NCBI GenBank assembly: GCA_020726505.1
Contig: JAHLEZ010000016.1
Span: 682,001-746,000, forward strand
DNA: 64,000 bases
From: Leptodontidium sp. MPI-SDFR-AT-0119
Lineage: Eukaryota; Ascomycota; Leotiomycetes; Helotiales; Leptodontidiaceae
Direction: 5' to 3'
Each line of letters opens with the position of its first letter. The stretch's first letter is position 1. The translations under genes were made by a program, and so were the position numbers. This document shows positions 12,250 through 22,310 of this stretch, one piece after another. The notes below the pieces were generated by a model that saw only the letters and a program-made list of their open reading frames with translations, was not told where the DNA came from and searched no databases.

Positions 12250-13212
12250 GTAAAAACAACTTAGTTCTCGGAATTAAACCTCATTTATTAAGTATATCTT
12301 TATAATAAGTAAGAAAACGACTCTAATTATAATATATAAGAGAAAATCGGTTTAATAATAATAGTTTCTAGTAGATCTTAACGAATTCAAGTCCTAGTAA
12401 TTTATAGTAATAAAAAATAAGTAAATAGACGCTGTTATTATATTAGAATAGTGTCGTACAGGCACGGGCTGATGCTCGGTTAGCTGCGCGCTACGCTGGA
12501 TATGGTTTCTGCCACGTTATACCGCTTTCAGGAGAACAACGTGTTCCCCTGACTTCCTCATGTATTCTAGAGAACAATCAAGCACTTCAATTCTCCCTAC
12601 GTTGATCGCAAGGCTCTACTCCACTTCTGCACCACAAATAGCTATTAGCTTATGACTAGTAAGTATAATAAAATCATTAATAAGCTAATTACTATTAGGG
12701 AATAGTAATTAGGAGCTAGAAACTAGTGTTTCTAAGGACCTTTGGACTACTAGGGAAGTAGAAGAATTATTAATTATTTAATTTACGCTAAAGGCTAGTA
12801 AAGAATTCAGGTTGTAACTTAACACTTTATTTAAGTTATTATATAATAACCCTCTACCACATCGACTACTCTTTAAAAAAGCTATTAAGGCTTTCGATTA
12901 AAAGAACTTTACTCTTAGCTAGGTAAGGATAAAGATATAACAATTAGAGGCTAAATTAGATTAATTACAACTACGGAAAAAGCGGAAGGTATAAACTGGC
13001 CCAAATTCCAAGTTTGTAAATATTTAGGCTATTTAAAAACCTCAAATTATAGCTAGAGATTAAGAAATTATACCTATTAATTCAGATTTAATAGGAGATT
13101 CTAATATTACAAAAGATTGTATAGAAATTGAAGCGTTATAAAGTTATTAAGTGTTATTTACAGGTGGTAGTAAAATTACGGGGTGCGCGGAATGGGGGGG
13201 TGGGTGGGGACT
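12250..13212 (+). mobile_element. Fot1/Pot2-like DNA transposon, truncated and internally deleted copy
   Basis: This is homologous, in inverted orientation, to the element at 61941-63914. 12260-12446 matches the central transposase part of that copy, and 12642-13212 matches its 3' part through to the terminal ggtggggact followed by TA at 13213. The segment corresponding to about 62690-63030 of the other copy (including the DNYKSYKTTEF catalytic region) is missing. The 5' end is replaced by the LTR relic ending at 12249. A solo LTR sits inside at 12452-12636. The frame is full of RIP-type stops, so the copy is dead. Confidence 0.8.
12452..12636 (+). repeat. Solo LTR, 185 bp, with 5-bp target duplication AATAG
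   Basis: It starts TGTCGTACAGGCACGGGC and ends CTCCACTTCTGCACCACA. It is flanked by aatag at 12447-12451 and 12637-12641. It lies inside the Fot1/Pot2-like relic but has normal base composition, so it either inserted after that copy was mutated or is too short to be mutated. Same family as 11258-11420 by shared ends; the middle portions differ. Confidence 0.87.
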
Positions 13213-13214
13213 TA

Positions 13215-13700
13215 CTAGTTGAATGTTGTCTATATCCACGGATGACGAAATTTCCACCTAGTCAGTGTTGTCACAAGCAGAATAATATCTTTATAAAACG
13301 TTAATAAAAACTTATAATTTTACGCGGGATTGTGGTGTTAGACATGCTGTTTTCGGCGGGTTTGGTCGCTGTTTTACGCGGGCTCGAACCCCCCACAACT
13401 CATCACGTGTAGGGTCTTAAGGCGCCTAGGGCTATGGCGGCTAATCTTACGTCTAACCTCAACCTCTTTCCGTTTCTCTAATCCCAGTTCTCGATTTTCT
13501 GACTTTATACCCCCCGTTTTTAGGGGGGCCTCTAGTCAGTCACCATAGCAGTGCCCATCGTTCGCGCTTACATATATACCCTCCTCATCCCTATCTTCCT
13601 CCTCCCCCTTCTCCTACCTCTCGATTCAGTACCTCGCACGACGACATTCTGCTCTCGGCTCCCCTACTACAAGACTAAACAATCCTCCCTTTACGATAGT
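13215..13700 (+). other. Upstream region of the DUF3435 relic; no gene seen
   Basis: Moderate GC and no open frame of note. ttacgcggg occurs twice (about 13321 and 13374). A run of C then G (acccccgtttttaggggggcc, about 13508-13530) can form a short hairpin. This may be promoter or element-end sequence of the adjacent recombinase gene, but nothing fixes a boundary. Confidence 0.35.
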
Positions 13701-16240
13701 CGCCAGGCGTAGTCTACGATAGCCCCTAACCTCACTGCCGAATCTCGCACGCCTTAATGATCGTATTAAACGTCGTCGTCTTAAACCTAAGGTTTAACTA
13801 CGCCCTCCCGAATATTACTAGAACCTAATCGACTAACACAACGAGACGACCGTTAAGCCTAACTATGTCGATATTACGAAAAACAACCTTTAAGACATTA
13901 TTGACAAGTTCAGTAAGTAAGAGAGCAAATACTCGATCCACGGCGTGGAGTACGTAATTAGTCTGACTTTAAAGCTAAGTTTTGTGCACATTTACTTAAG
14001 GGTCTACACTAGCGCTCTATAATCCGGAACTACTTTAAGGGGACCTCGATAACATTTGTTATTCACATTTGCGAGGTAGATCGGGTGAAGAAGAGGAGTA
14101 TAGTCTATTAGTATTATCTGCGGCTTAAGATACTCTTTAATTAAGAGAACGGCCGCCACATAAATATTAATAATATAAAAGAGGTTCTCGCGGTAAATAG
14201 TCCTTATTATCTTAATACAAGTATACTAATGTTTGTTTAATATATTTACGGTCCCTTAACAAGGGACTACGATCTCGATATCACGGTTAAGGAGAAGCCT
14301 ATTCTTAGTGTCGACGACCTCTTACTCCTACTTAACTACTACTAGGCACGCGATACTTCTACCTTCTTTATAGAGCGACATCGCGTGTAGTTCGCACTAA
14401 TCTTGCTTCTCCTCTTCGCCACGGGGTGCCGGCCCGCAGAGCTAGTCGACGCAAAGAATAAGAAGAAGCGGCGGTGGCCTAGCCTTGAGGACGATAAAAC
14501 TGGCGATAGAAATGTAGACGATAATAGCTTTAAAGATGCTAAAGTTGGCGCTGATACCGACTTTAGCTTCGATAATTACGATAGCGCTGTGGCTAACTTG
14601 GGCTCCGAGAATAATAGTAATAACTCTAACGACGATGTTATTATAAGCGATATTAAACGGAACTTAGACGGTTCGACGCGCTCTACTATAAAGACGTCCG
14701 CCTCTTAGTCGTGCGGAACCCTATAGTAAGAGAGTAGGATTTACTTGCGATAGAGGTCAAGCTAGCGTACTATAAGGGAGTTAAGAGACGCCTAAAGCCG
14801 TAAGTCAACGAACTCATTCTCTATTATATGTGTTCTAAAAGCGAACTAATAAACTATAATAGCACGATATTCTTCTTTACTAAAGTAAATGACCCCATCT
14901 TCTATTTAATTACTTACCTCGTCTCCCTAGCTATCGTAAATAGGGCCTTCGAGGCACTTAGCCTAACTACGGTCGAGCGGGTCTTTGAGTATAAGGTATA
15001 AGGCCCGGTTGTATTTACACTACTATCCTAGAAGTAAGAAATACTTAAGACTCTAATTTTCCGTCAAAATAAGAAGCTAGCTAACGGTGTAGTCACCTCT
15101 CTAACACTCGCTCTCACTTACTCTCAGTTCAGGGATTACTTAAACCGCCTTAGGCTTGCGGCGGGCTTCCTCGAGAAGCTAACTAGCTATTACTTCCGTC
15201 GTGGGACGGCTAACGTCGTTAATCGTAAGTGTCCTGCGACATCACAAGTATAGACTATTTTACTAATAGAGCTTTCTTCTGTGTCTAGGTACTACCACGG
15301 ATGCGGTTCGAGATTAGGTTATGCGACACAACCCGAACTCGGTAGTATATAACGGAGCCTACATTAATAAAAGGGTGCCGTTCGACGTCCTGTCTATTGT
15401 CCTCGAGCGACTATCTATAGATAGTATCTTACGTATACTTACTTACATGAGCCTTATGCGTGATCCTCGCGCTCTAGTTCACGTGCTAGACGACGTTCTT
15501 TTAGCGCTTCTCTTAGACCTAAGTATCGTCGACCTCGAGGAGCAGCGGGCTCAACTAAAAGCTAAAGCTTACAGGATCTAGGGCACGGAGGTTAAGGCGG
15601 AAGTTCGGCGTCTTACTGCGGAGATCGGTTCTGCCCGGACTCGACGGTGAAATATTATCTCTAAAGAGTACTAAGCTAACTACTTCCGCCGTCGCCTAGT
15701 AAAAAATATTAAGAGGCAGAACAGTAAATAGTAAGAAGAGGAGTATATCGAGCCGGTGGTTAAACATTAAATCCCTAAACGGGCATAGCTAGCCGAACTC
15801 ATTTGTACTTATATTGCGGGTATTACCACGTAAGAGATTGTCGCGCGCCGGATCTACTCTACTAGTCTTATAGTCGCCCTGTGCCGCCGCCGCGAAGTGC
15901 CTCGACGGTATCGACTCTGGGTTGCCGTACCGCAGCCACCTCTCATCAAGGAGGAATCGCCCGATCTCGAGCCATTCCCTCTTGTCCTTGCCAAGAGCCA
16001 GTGCCCGATTTACATTGGCGACGATTCGAAGAGCTATAAAGAGCGGATGGGCTCTTTTTGCCGCCCTACGAAAATAATAGATCATGTTAAACGGATTTAC
16101 TTCAAAGGAAGAGATCTACACGCTAAGATAAAGTGTTATCACCTAGTGTGCAAGTCTCAAGGGCATATTCTTTAATACTTAGAGCATTTCAAAGGCCACG
16201 TAGAGACAGTACATGGCGTCAAGCTCCGGGAACTAAGGTT
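13700..16240 (+). pseudogene. DUF3435 (tyrosine-recombinase-like, Starship-captain family) relic
   Basis: One frame (codon starts divisible by 3) carries characteristic blocks of the fungal DUF3435 family. At about 14247-14450 are GPLTRDYDLDITVKEKP, then a leucine-rich helix, ERHRV, and FATGCRPAELVDA. At 15321-15581 are MRHNPNSVVYNGAYIN, VLERLSID, then LEEQRAQLKAKAYRI. The frame continues past a TAG with EVRRLTAEIGSARTRR. At 15897-16230 is a C-terminal block with Cys/His pairs (CPIYIGDD, DHVKR, KCYHLVCK, HFKGHVETVHG) resembling zinc fingers. Nonsense codons are TAG/TAA at expected Q or W. DUF3435 proteins include the captains that move Starship elements; whether this one was a captain cannot be told. 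The start is not identifiable and 13700 is approximate. Confidence 0.85.
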
Positions 16241-16399
16241 TATGTGTTCGACAAAATAGACTACGTTCTATTTTATATATAAATCTCCTCTTGTTTATGT
16301 TTGCTATGTCAAAGAAGCCACTCTCGTGGGAGTTTACCGTACTGCCTAGAAAGGTAGGCGGCGGGATAAATAAGATTTGTGGCGAAAACCTAGGGCTAT

Positions 16400-16640
16400 T
16401 CGCATAGTAATCCTTACGCACTTTACCATAGTACTCATGCTAAGCGCAATCACCTCAAAGGACGAGATCTCAAAGCTACGATAAAGTGTTGTCGCCTAAT
16501 AGAAGAGTTTCAAGGGCTTGTTCTCGAACACTTGCAGCATTTCAAACGGCATGTGCAGATTGTGTGCGGCATCAAGCTCCGGGAACCAGGGTTTGTGCCC
16601 CTATCTGATTTGATTCTTTTTGACCTTGCTAGTGACTTTA
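16400..16640 (+). pseudogene. Second copy of the DUF3435 C-terminal zinc-finger-like segment
   Basis: 16445-16600 repeats 16095-16240 at DNA level (caaaggacgagatct, gataaagtgtt, catcaagctccggga). It translates to HLKGRDLKATIKCCRLI ... LQHFKRHVQIVCGIKLRE, parallel to YFKGRDLHAKIKCYHLV ... LEHFKGHVETVHGVKLRE. So either the gene had tandem fingers or part of a second copy was joined here. The 205 bp between the two copies has no recognised content. Confidence 0.65.
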
Positions 16641-17250
16641 TGCTATATTTAGAGGTAAGACCTTATTATCGTGATGCAAATGTTACATCTTGCTAGTAAC
16701 AGAGGAAAAGGACGAGGCAGTGGTTGTCTTGCTTAATACAATAATAACTCCTCTACTTTCCTATCTGCCTACTCATCCATCTGCTTATCCATCTCCAGCT
16801 GTCCAGTGATGAAGTGAGGTCGCGATTACCCAATATAATATGGCGCACTTCGGCAACTTGCGCCGAAGCTGGACCAATCTGGCATAGCAGTCCTGCGAAT
16901 TGCTGGATCCGCGATAACATAATCAATCAATCGCCTAAACTGGAGCACGCCCTCGCCGGCTATCCCCCTCCAATTCTTAATGGTTACAATCTCGGCAATC
17001 CTACCCCACCTTCCCCACTGAGGGGCGAATGCCACTTAGATTGTGGAACGGAGGTCGACCGAGAAGTTCGACGTCTTAGCCAAGCCGCCTTTCTGCATCA
17101 GTGGTGTTTAGGTAGTATAACCATCTAGATACTGAGGGCCCGACCACTTCCACCAACAATTTGTTTGCAGCGAATTCATACCCTGAAGCGTGACGCCTTT
17201 AGTTTCGTCCTCCTCTAGGCGTGGAAAACGAGTTTGTCGATGAGACTATT
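16641..17250. other. No recognisable gene
   Basis: Short open frames exist (16814-17128 plus; 16826-17035 minus) but none shows a family motif. The piece at 17039-17095 (TEVDREVRRLSQ) faintly resembles the EVRRL block of DUF3435, which could be chance. Confidence 0.4.
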
Positions 17251-17256
17251 AAACCA

Positions 17257-17416
17257 AAAGTACAATAGAACTAGAAGTACAACTAGGTTAGAAGTACAAT
17301 CAAATCAGAAGCACAACTAGATTAGAAGCACAACCAAATCAGAAGCACAATCAAATCAGAAGTACAATCAAATCGGAAGTACAATCAAATCAGAAGTACA
17401 ATTAAAGTAGAAGTAC
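17257..17416 (+). repeat. 17-bp minisatellite (agaagYacaaYcaaatc)n
   Basis: About nine head-to-tail units of 17 bp with the core AGAAGTACAATCAAATC; the variable sites are mainly C/T transitions (agaagcacaaccaaatc). It abuts and slightly overlaps the 3' end of the minus-strand DUF3435 fragment, so it lies at the end of that relic. Confidence 0.85.
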
Positions 17417-18097
17417 ATGAGTTGAGCTCATGAAGCGAGGTGGCCACTGTGAGGCGAGGTGGTCTGTTAAGCGATCTTCGATGCCGCAGTACAACGTAAC
17501 CGCGTTGATAGTCGTGATTCTCCGTTGCAGTTCCTGTTCTAGTGACTTCCCAGGTAAGGTGAGGATCGCGTCTATCAAGCCAAGCTGCTCTGGCGACATG
17601 TCTGCCCGGACCAAGGCGTCTCGCGTGTCCTCATCGACAACCATGCCTGACAGCTGCCGTTCGCTATCCTTCACCGGCTGCTCTGACTTGTACCGTTCCT
17701 TAATATCCTTGAGGAGTTCTCTCCGCTTCCGCTGCTTCTCGTTATATAATCGCTTGATGGCCATCTGGAGCCGGTTATCTTTCCGGCTTCCGACAGCAGC
17801 GTTGGACAGGTCGTCGACTCGTTTGTGCAACTTCAAGATATATGGAAGGCCGTTCACAGACGCAGTTTGTTCCGGTGTCAGCTTCCGCAGGTGGCGGGGG
17901 TCGATCGAGCGGCTCATGGAGCATGCAAACCGCATCAGGTCCTTTTGAGTATCCAGCCTTCGATACACGCCCTGAAGGTCAACGTTGATGTCATTGAGGT
18001 AGTGTTTCAAGATCGTGCCGATACTTACATGCTGCAGGATTTTATTCTGAAGCGAATCGCTAACATCCGCAGTTTGGAAGACCTTAAGTCAGTATGA
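17402..18097 (-). pseudogene. C-terminal fragment of a second DUF3435 (FluG-type) protein
   Basis: An open minus-strand frame of about 230 codons is uninterrupted except at its 5' end. Residues run ...LQNKILQHVSIGTILKHYL, then NVDLQGVYRRLDTQKDLMRF, SMSRSIDPRHLRKLT, a basic stretch (YNEKQRKRRELLKDIKERYK), EQPVKDSERQLSG, LTLPGKSLEQELQRRI and NAVTLYCGIEDR. In other fungi this block follows the recombinase core in DUF3435/FluG-domain proteins; KHYL corresponds to the late core region. The N-terminal catalytic part is missing: the frame stops abruptly at about 18097, next to the Bzz1 fragment. It is much less RIP-mutated than the copy at 13.7-16.2 kb and points toward it. The reading is confident for the family, not for activity. 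Confidence 0.75.
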
Positions 18098-18109
18098 TGC
18101 CAGAGTAAT

Positions 18110-19141
18110 GGAGGATCTGGCACTTACGACTTTCATTCAGCCCTTTGGCTGCACCATCTCGGAGGTTGCGACCTTTGTGGAGAGCGCATATGGGGTCTCT
18201 TAGCAAAGGGCTTCGACTGTAGAGACTGTGGGTATACATGTCACAGCAAGTGTGAAATGAAGGTCCCGGCGGAATGCCCAAGGGAACAAACAAAAGATAA
18301 AAGGAAGAAGTTGAAGGATGAGCGTCAAGAGCAAGCCAACTCGCTCAAGAGCCTAACTAGAGTATCTAAGGATGGCGTCTCCGAACTGCCCACAACGAGC
18401 CGTTCTAACACTATGAACTCCTTGAGCTCTAGATATACTGCGAGCGTAAATCGATCGGTTTCTGGAAGTGGCCCAAGATCTCCGGCAGAAAAAACACTGC
18501 CTAATAGACCTCATAGTCTCAGTGTTAATAGGCCAACTACTTTGAGGAAGAACAGGGTGGTGGCACCGCCTCCAGCTGCCTACATCAGCGAGCTACCAGG
18601 AAGCGCGCCTCTTACCAATGGTTTAAGGGCAACTTCTTCGAACGAGCAAAGAGGCAAGATGCTCTACGGCTACGATACGAACAGTGACGGCGAAGTCACT
18701 GTGGCCGAGGGTAAAGAGGTAACTATTTTAGAACTAGATGGTACGTTTTATCTATTCTATCTTTTAACATCACTAACACAATTAGACAGAGGATAAGTCA
18801 AAGTCAAAGCAAGCTTCAAAGAAGGTCTCGTCCTAACGGCCTATGTCGAGATCCTCGCGCTAACACTAAGACCTTCATCCATCTACTCTAACTCGGGCTC
18901 CTCCATCTCGGGCAATGTAATTAAAAAGTAAGGGCTAGCTGTAGCCCCTAAACGCGGAGTAAAGAAACTCAAATACGTCGAAGCGCTCTATGAGTATACT
19001 ACTAGAAGTGACGCCGAGTACAGTATAGCCGAAGGCGAAAGATTCGTGCTTATTAAAGAAGATCTTAGTGATGGCTGGGCAAAGGTTAAAAAAGGAGGGG
19101 TTGTGAAAAGCGTACCTGCGAATTACGTGAAAGCTATATAG
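18110..19141 (+). pseudogene. bzz1: Bzz1-like actin-regulating protein, 3' fragment (C1 domain and two SH3 domains)
   Basis: Bzz1 proteins carry F-BAR, C1 and two SH3 domains and act with type I myosin and WASP at endocytic actin patches. Here the F-BAR part is absent. The C1 domain is at 18167-18275 (CDLCGERIWG, FDCRDCGYTCHSKC). The linker leads to APPPAAYISELPGSAPLTNG. SH3-1 starts at 18658 (KMLYGYDTNSDGEVTVAEGK). A GT..AG intron of about 50 bp (gtacgttt to cacaattag, with ctaac) interrupts SH3-1 near 18740-18786. SH3-2 runs 18970-19141 (KYVEALYEYTTRSDAEYS, then WAKVKKGG, VPANYVKAI, stop). In-frame TAA codons just after the intron and near 18930 kill it. Its 5' break abuts the DUF3435 fragment. 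Confidence 0.85.
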
Positions 19142-20734
19142 GCGGAAGAACGTTTTAATTAAGGATGCGAAATTAAGGAGAGAAGCTTAGAGGCATGTTA
19201 TATGGCAAGTAAAGGCGTTTTGGGTCAAGTTGAAGCATTTAGGGTCGTGAAGACTCTTGTTAAAGGCATTGCAGCATGCACATGGGGAGTTCTGCCAGCT
19301 TGAAATGTCAAAGTAACTGAATTCTTGGAGACGAGGGGAGGCGAGAATGAAATGCGATGTTCAAAGCCTGATCGTGCCATTAGCAGTCATTTCATGAACT
19401 AAACTTCCACTGCTTATCTTTCACGTCCCCTATCTCATTACAACCAGCATTACCAAAAGCAAGCACATGATGCGTTACGATGCAATGATGGGGTTGAGAC
19501 GTCGGCTCGCCGCTTTTCCATTTGACTTGAAATATAAACAGCAGAGATCATTCGATCTACGAAACGGGCTGGTGCTGTCAACTTGGAATCACCTCACTGG
19601 GAATTGCCACATATTTGCAATAACAAAAGCTTAATAGCGTATGAATGCAATGTCCATTATGTGGGGAGTCCTTCCGAATCGCGAGGATTAAAGTGGCAGA
19701 TCTGGCGACGATGGTGGGAGGAGGACCATCTTTTCGTGGAAAAATTACTACATGCAGTGGTTCTTTACAAACTAAAATGTCCGTCGCGAAGCCTCGTCGG
19801 TCTCGATCTTTGTCCCATACTCCATTGTTTGTATGTTGGTACAGATTCTCTACTCAGGCGAATTCCTAACTCCTTCCACGCCTCCGACTATCGAGAGCTA
19901 TGCTCGATCAGCCATTTCTCACTTCTGCCGTCTAAAGCTAGACTTCTTATCAGTGGTGATGTTTCAGTTCTATGCTGCAGAAGCTGTCCATTCATGACTC
20001 CTCGCATTTGCTTTGTAGATATCGATTTCATGGCATTTTCTGATGGCTTTTAATTGCTTTTTAGCTCCTCCTGTGGGTGACGTGGTGTGGAAGCTGCAGG
20101 TGAGGCGGGGAAGCCGAATTTCTCCAGCCTTGCCCACTCCTCCACTGATTTAAGTTCTGCTTGGCCTCTCTGTCTCCTTAGTTCTTGAGTTTGGTTGCCG
20201 CTACCGGTCATGCTTGATGCTGTACTCGACGAGATTAATTATTCCACGCGTTCATCTGTTCCTCCTCCCACTGGCTTCACGCAGCCCAATTTCCCCCCTG
20301 CTGTGGCACACCCTGTCACCACACTGCAGGCCGTCAGCTGAAGCCATACACTGCATTTGGCCCCCAGAAACTGCAATGCAGTCATACCACACAATTAATG
20401 TCGCCAATGGACGTATTACACGTCTATACGACGGCAGAAGTCCCCCGGCGGCCAGGTAATTGGTGTGTAGGCACAGCTTTCTATTCGTCAATGGCCATGT
20501 ATCTCGACTCTTGAGCGGGGCAGTTGCTCGGGGTGTGCCCATTCAGTCAAATGAGCCGCACTTCTCTTATTTGGCGCTGATAAGCAGCTCTTTGGAGTAG
20601 ATTGGGAAGAGCCACTTGATGGGGCCGAAGGACCAAATGCCGATAAATGAGTTGTGCTCCGCAGCTGCTCTTCTGAAGTTGGATTCATTCACAACATCAC
20701 AGAGTATGGCATCCAGCAATCCGGATTGGTACGG
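19142..20734. other. Gene-poor stretch between Bzz1 fragment and LINE
   Basis: Normal base composition. A 156-codon plus frame (19583-20053) and an overlapping frame with MQCPLCGESFRIARIK at 19645 suggest a decayed coding region: the CxxC..FRIxRI pattern resembles the start of some fungal F-box-like proteins, but nothing after it holds. The rest, including 20214-20690, shows no supported feature. Confidence 0.4.
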
Positions 20735-22310
20735 TGTAATCGGGCTTGTCAGGTTTTCGTAAGGGCAGTATACGTGCAATTCTGAATGATGTTGGTGTCG
20801 CTCCCAGCTTGACCGATGCATTAAATATGGCAACGATCCACCTCTGGAGCACTGGCCAGACCTCCTTCCACACTGCATTGGGCAGTCCGTCCACTCCGGG
20901 TGCCTTCTATGGCTTGACGCGTTGAACTGCATACCCGACCTCCTCAACTGTAAGGTCTGGGTTTTCCTCGATGGGCGTGGTTGCCGCCTGCCTTGAGGTC
21001 GTGTTCAGTCTAATTTGGAGCGTCGGAGGGAAGAAGGTATTCAGTAACACCGCTGCCTTTTCCGTATCCTCCTCTACCTCGCCTCCATTGTCAACAAGTA
21101 GCGGGATAGCACCAAATGCCGATTCCGTAGGCTTGAGATACCTCGCCGCCTTCCAGATGTTATCAAGATCCTCCAAAAAAGTCTGCTAGTGGTGTCTCTT
21201 TTTGTCTCGGATAGCGTTATAGAATCTACGTCTCGCTGTTTTGACTTGGGCTTCCATGTGAGGCTAGTAGTCCCCACTTCGATTAAAGTTTGTGTATCTA
21301 TTACGGAGAGTGGTATACTCGTACCGTAGCATAGACAACTCTTCATCCCACCACGCCTTCATGTATAGAGACGGCCGGGTCTCAGGGGTATGTCTAGCAG
21401 CTACTTCGTGTACATGGCGAATAATTGTGTTGGTCTAGTGCTCCAGATCTTCGATAGTGTCAATGGTTAGGGTATGATCCGCATGCTCCTCCAAATCCTT
21501 ACGGACCGCCTCCCAGTTTGTTTTCCGGAAGTTGAGCTTCGGCGGCTCCGCATTTCCTCTTCTATGATCACTGAATGTCGACGCAATAGCCCAGTGGTCT
21601 GAACCATGCTCGATATCATAAATCTGGCATTTGAGTAGCTTATGGAATAGTCCGTCTAATGCTAGCGCCAGATCGATTGTCGTCTCATCCGGGCCGGCTT
21701 TAAATGTCTTGGTCCCCCTTAGTAACATACTATTCATACCGAGGTCGCCCATCCACTCCAAGATCGGGGTGCCTTCTCCCTGGCGACAGGACAAGGCGAC
21801 CGAGTCGCCTCCCCATAGTTGGTCGTGTCTATTAAAATCTCCTCCTACAAATAACTACACGTCCACACCCCACTTTTCTTTTGTCTCTTCCCACGCTAAT
21901 GCAATCAAGCGTAATCTCTGGGTCAAATCACTAGCATTCTGTTCATGCGACGCCGATACGTCTCTTGGAACATACACTGAGACCACTAGGATCCTTTGCG
22001 TAGCTGTTCGTAGGAGCACTGTTACGATATCTAGGGATGGGATAGGGACCTGTCTAAATTCTGTTTTCTTATTAACGTAAATGAGAGATCTAAATGAGTA
22101 GATAACCGAGTCGTCCCGAGTCAGTGACGGTCTGACAATGGTCCAGTGAGCGTGTTGGTGCACTACTGGCTCGCCATCTATGTCCATAATGTTAGGTTCT
22201 ATAATCATCATCAGCTCAAAATCTTGCGTCGAGCTATCGTTAAGGATGCTTAGTTGTGCTTCTCTTCTCCTGCCCACGTTCGCTTGCAATATTTCAATTA
22301 ACTTAGACAT
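20735..22310 (-). pseudogene. LINE ORF2 5' part (apurinic-type endonuclease and start of RT)
   Basis: Starts MSKLIEILQANVGRRREAQ. APE-type endonuclease landmarks are visible: QANV, IIEPN, VVSVYVP, VGGDFNRHDQLWGGD, TTIDLALAL, GSDHWAI (residues about 1-225). The linker has KAWWDEELS. RT starts at KAPGVDGLPNAVWKEVW and reaches ILPLRKPDKPDYTVP, then homology ends. Stops at GVDV/LFVGG, LEH/TNTI and RVKP/KAPG are TAG where Q or W would stand, as RIP would make. The endonuclease would nick target DNA to prime reverse transcription; this copy cannot. Confidence 0.85.

Noticed and set aside
12235..12250. tgtccccaccac as the missing 5' TIR of the 12.3-kb Fot1/Pot2-like copy
   Set aside because: It is explained as the CA end of the LTR relic and lacks the gatcggaat box of the true TIR.
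13360..13450. tRNA-like sequence on the minus strand (ggttcgagccc B-box, ccttaaga loop)
   Set aside because: Acceptor, D and T stems do not pair; at most a chance B-box.
17039..17095. TEVDREVRRLSQ as a third DUF3435 remnant
   Set aside because: Only one short block matches and its neighbours do not; likely chance.
17257..17416. CRISPR-like array
   Set aside because: Units are contiguous with no unique spacers, and the genome is fungal.
17430..17948. 172-codon plus-strand frame
   Set aside because: Antisense shadow of the DUF3435 C-terminal fragment.
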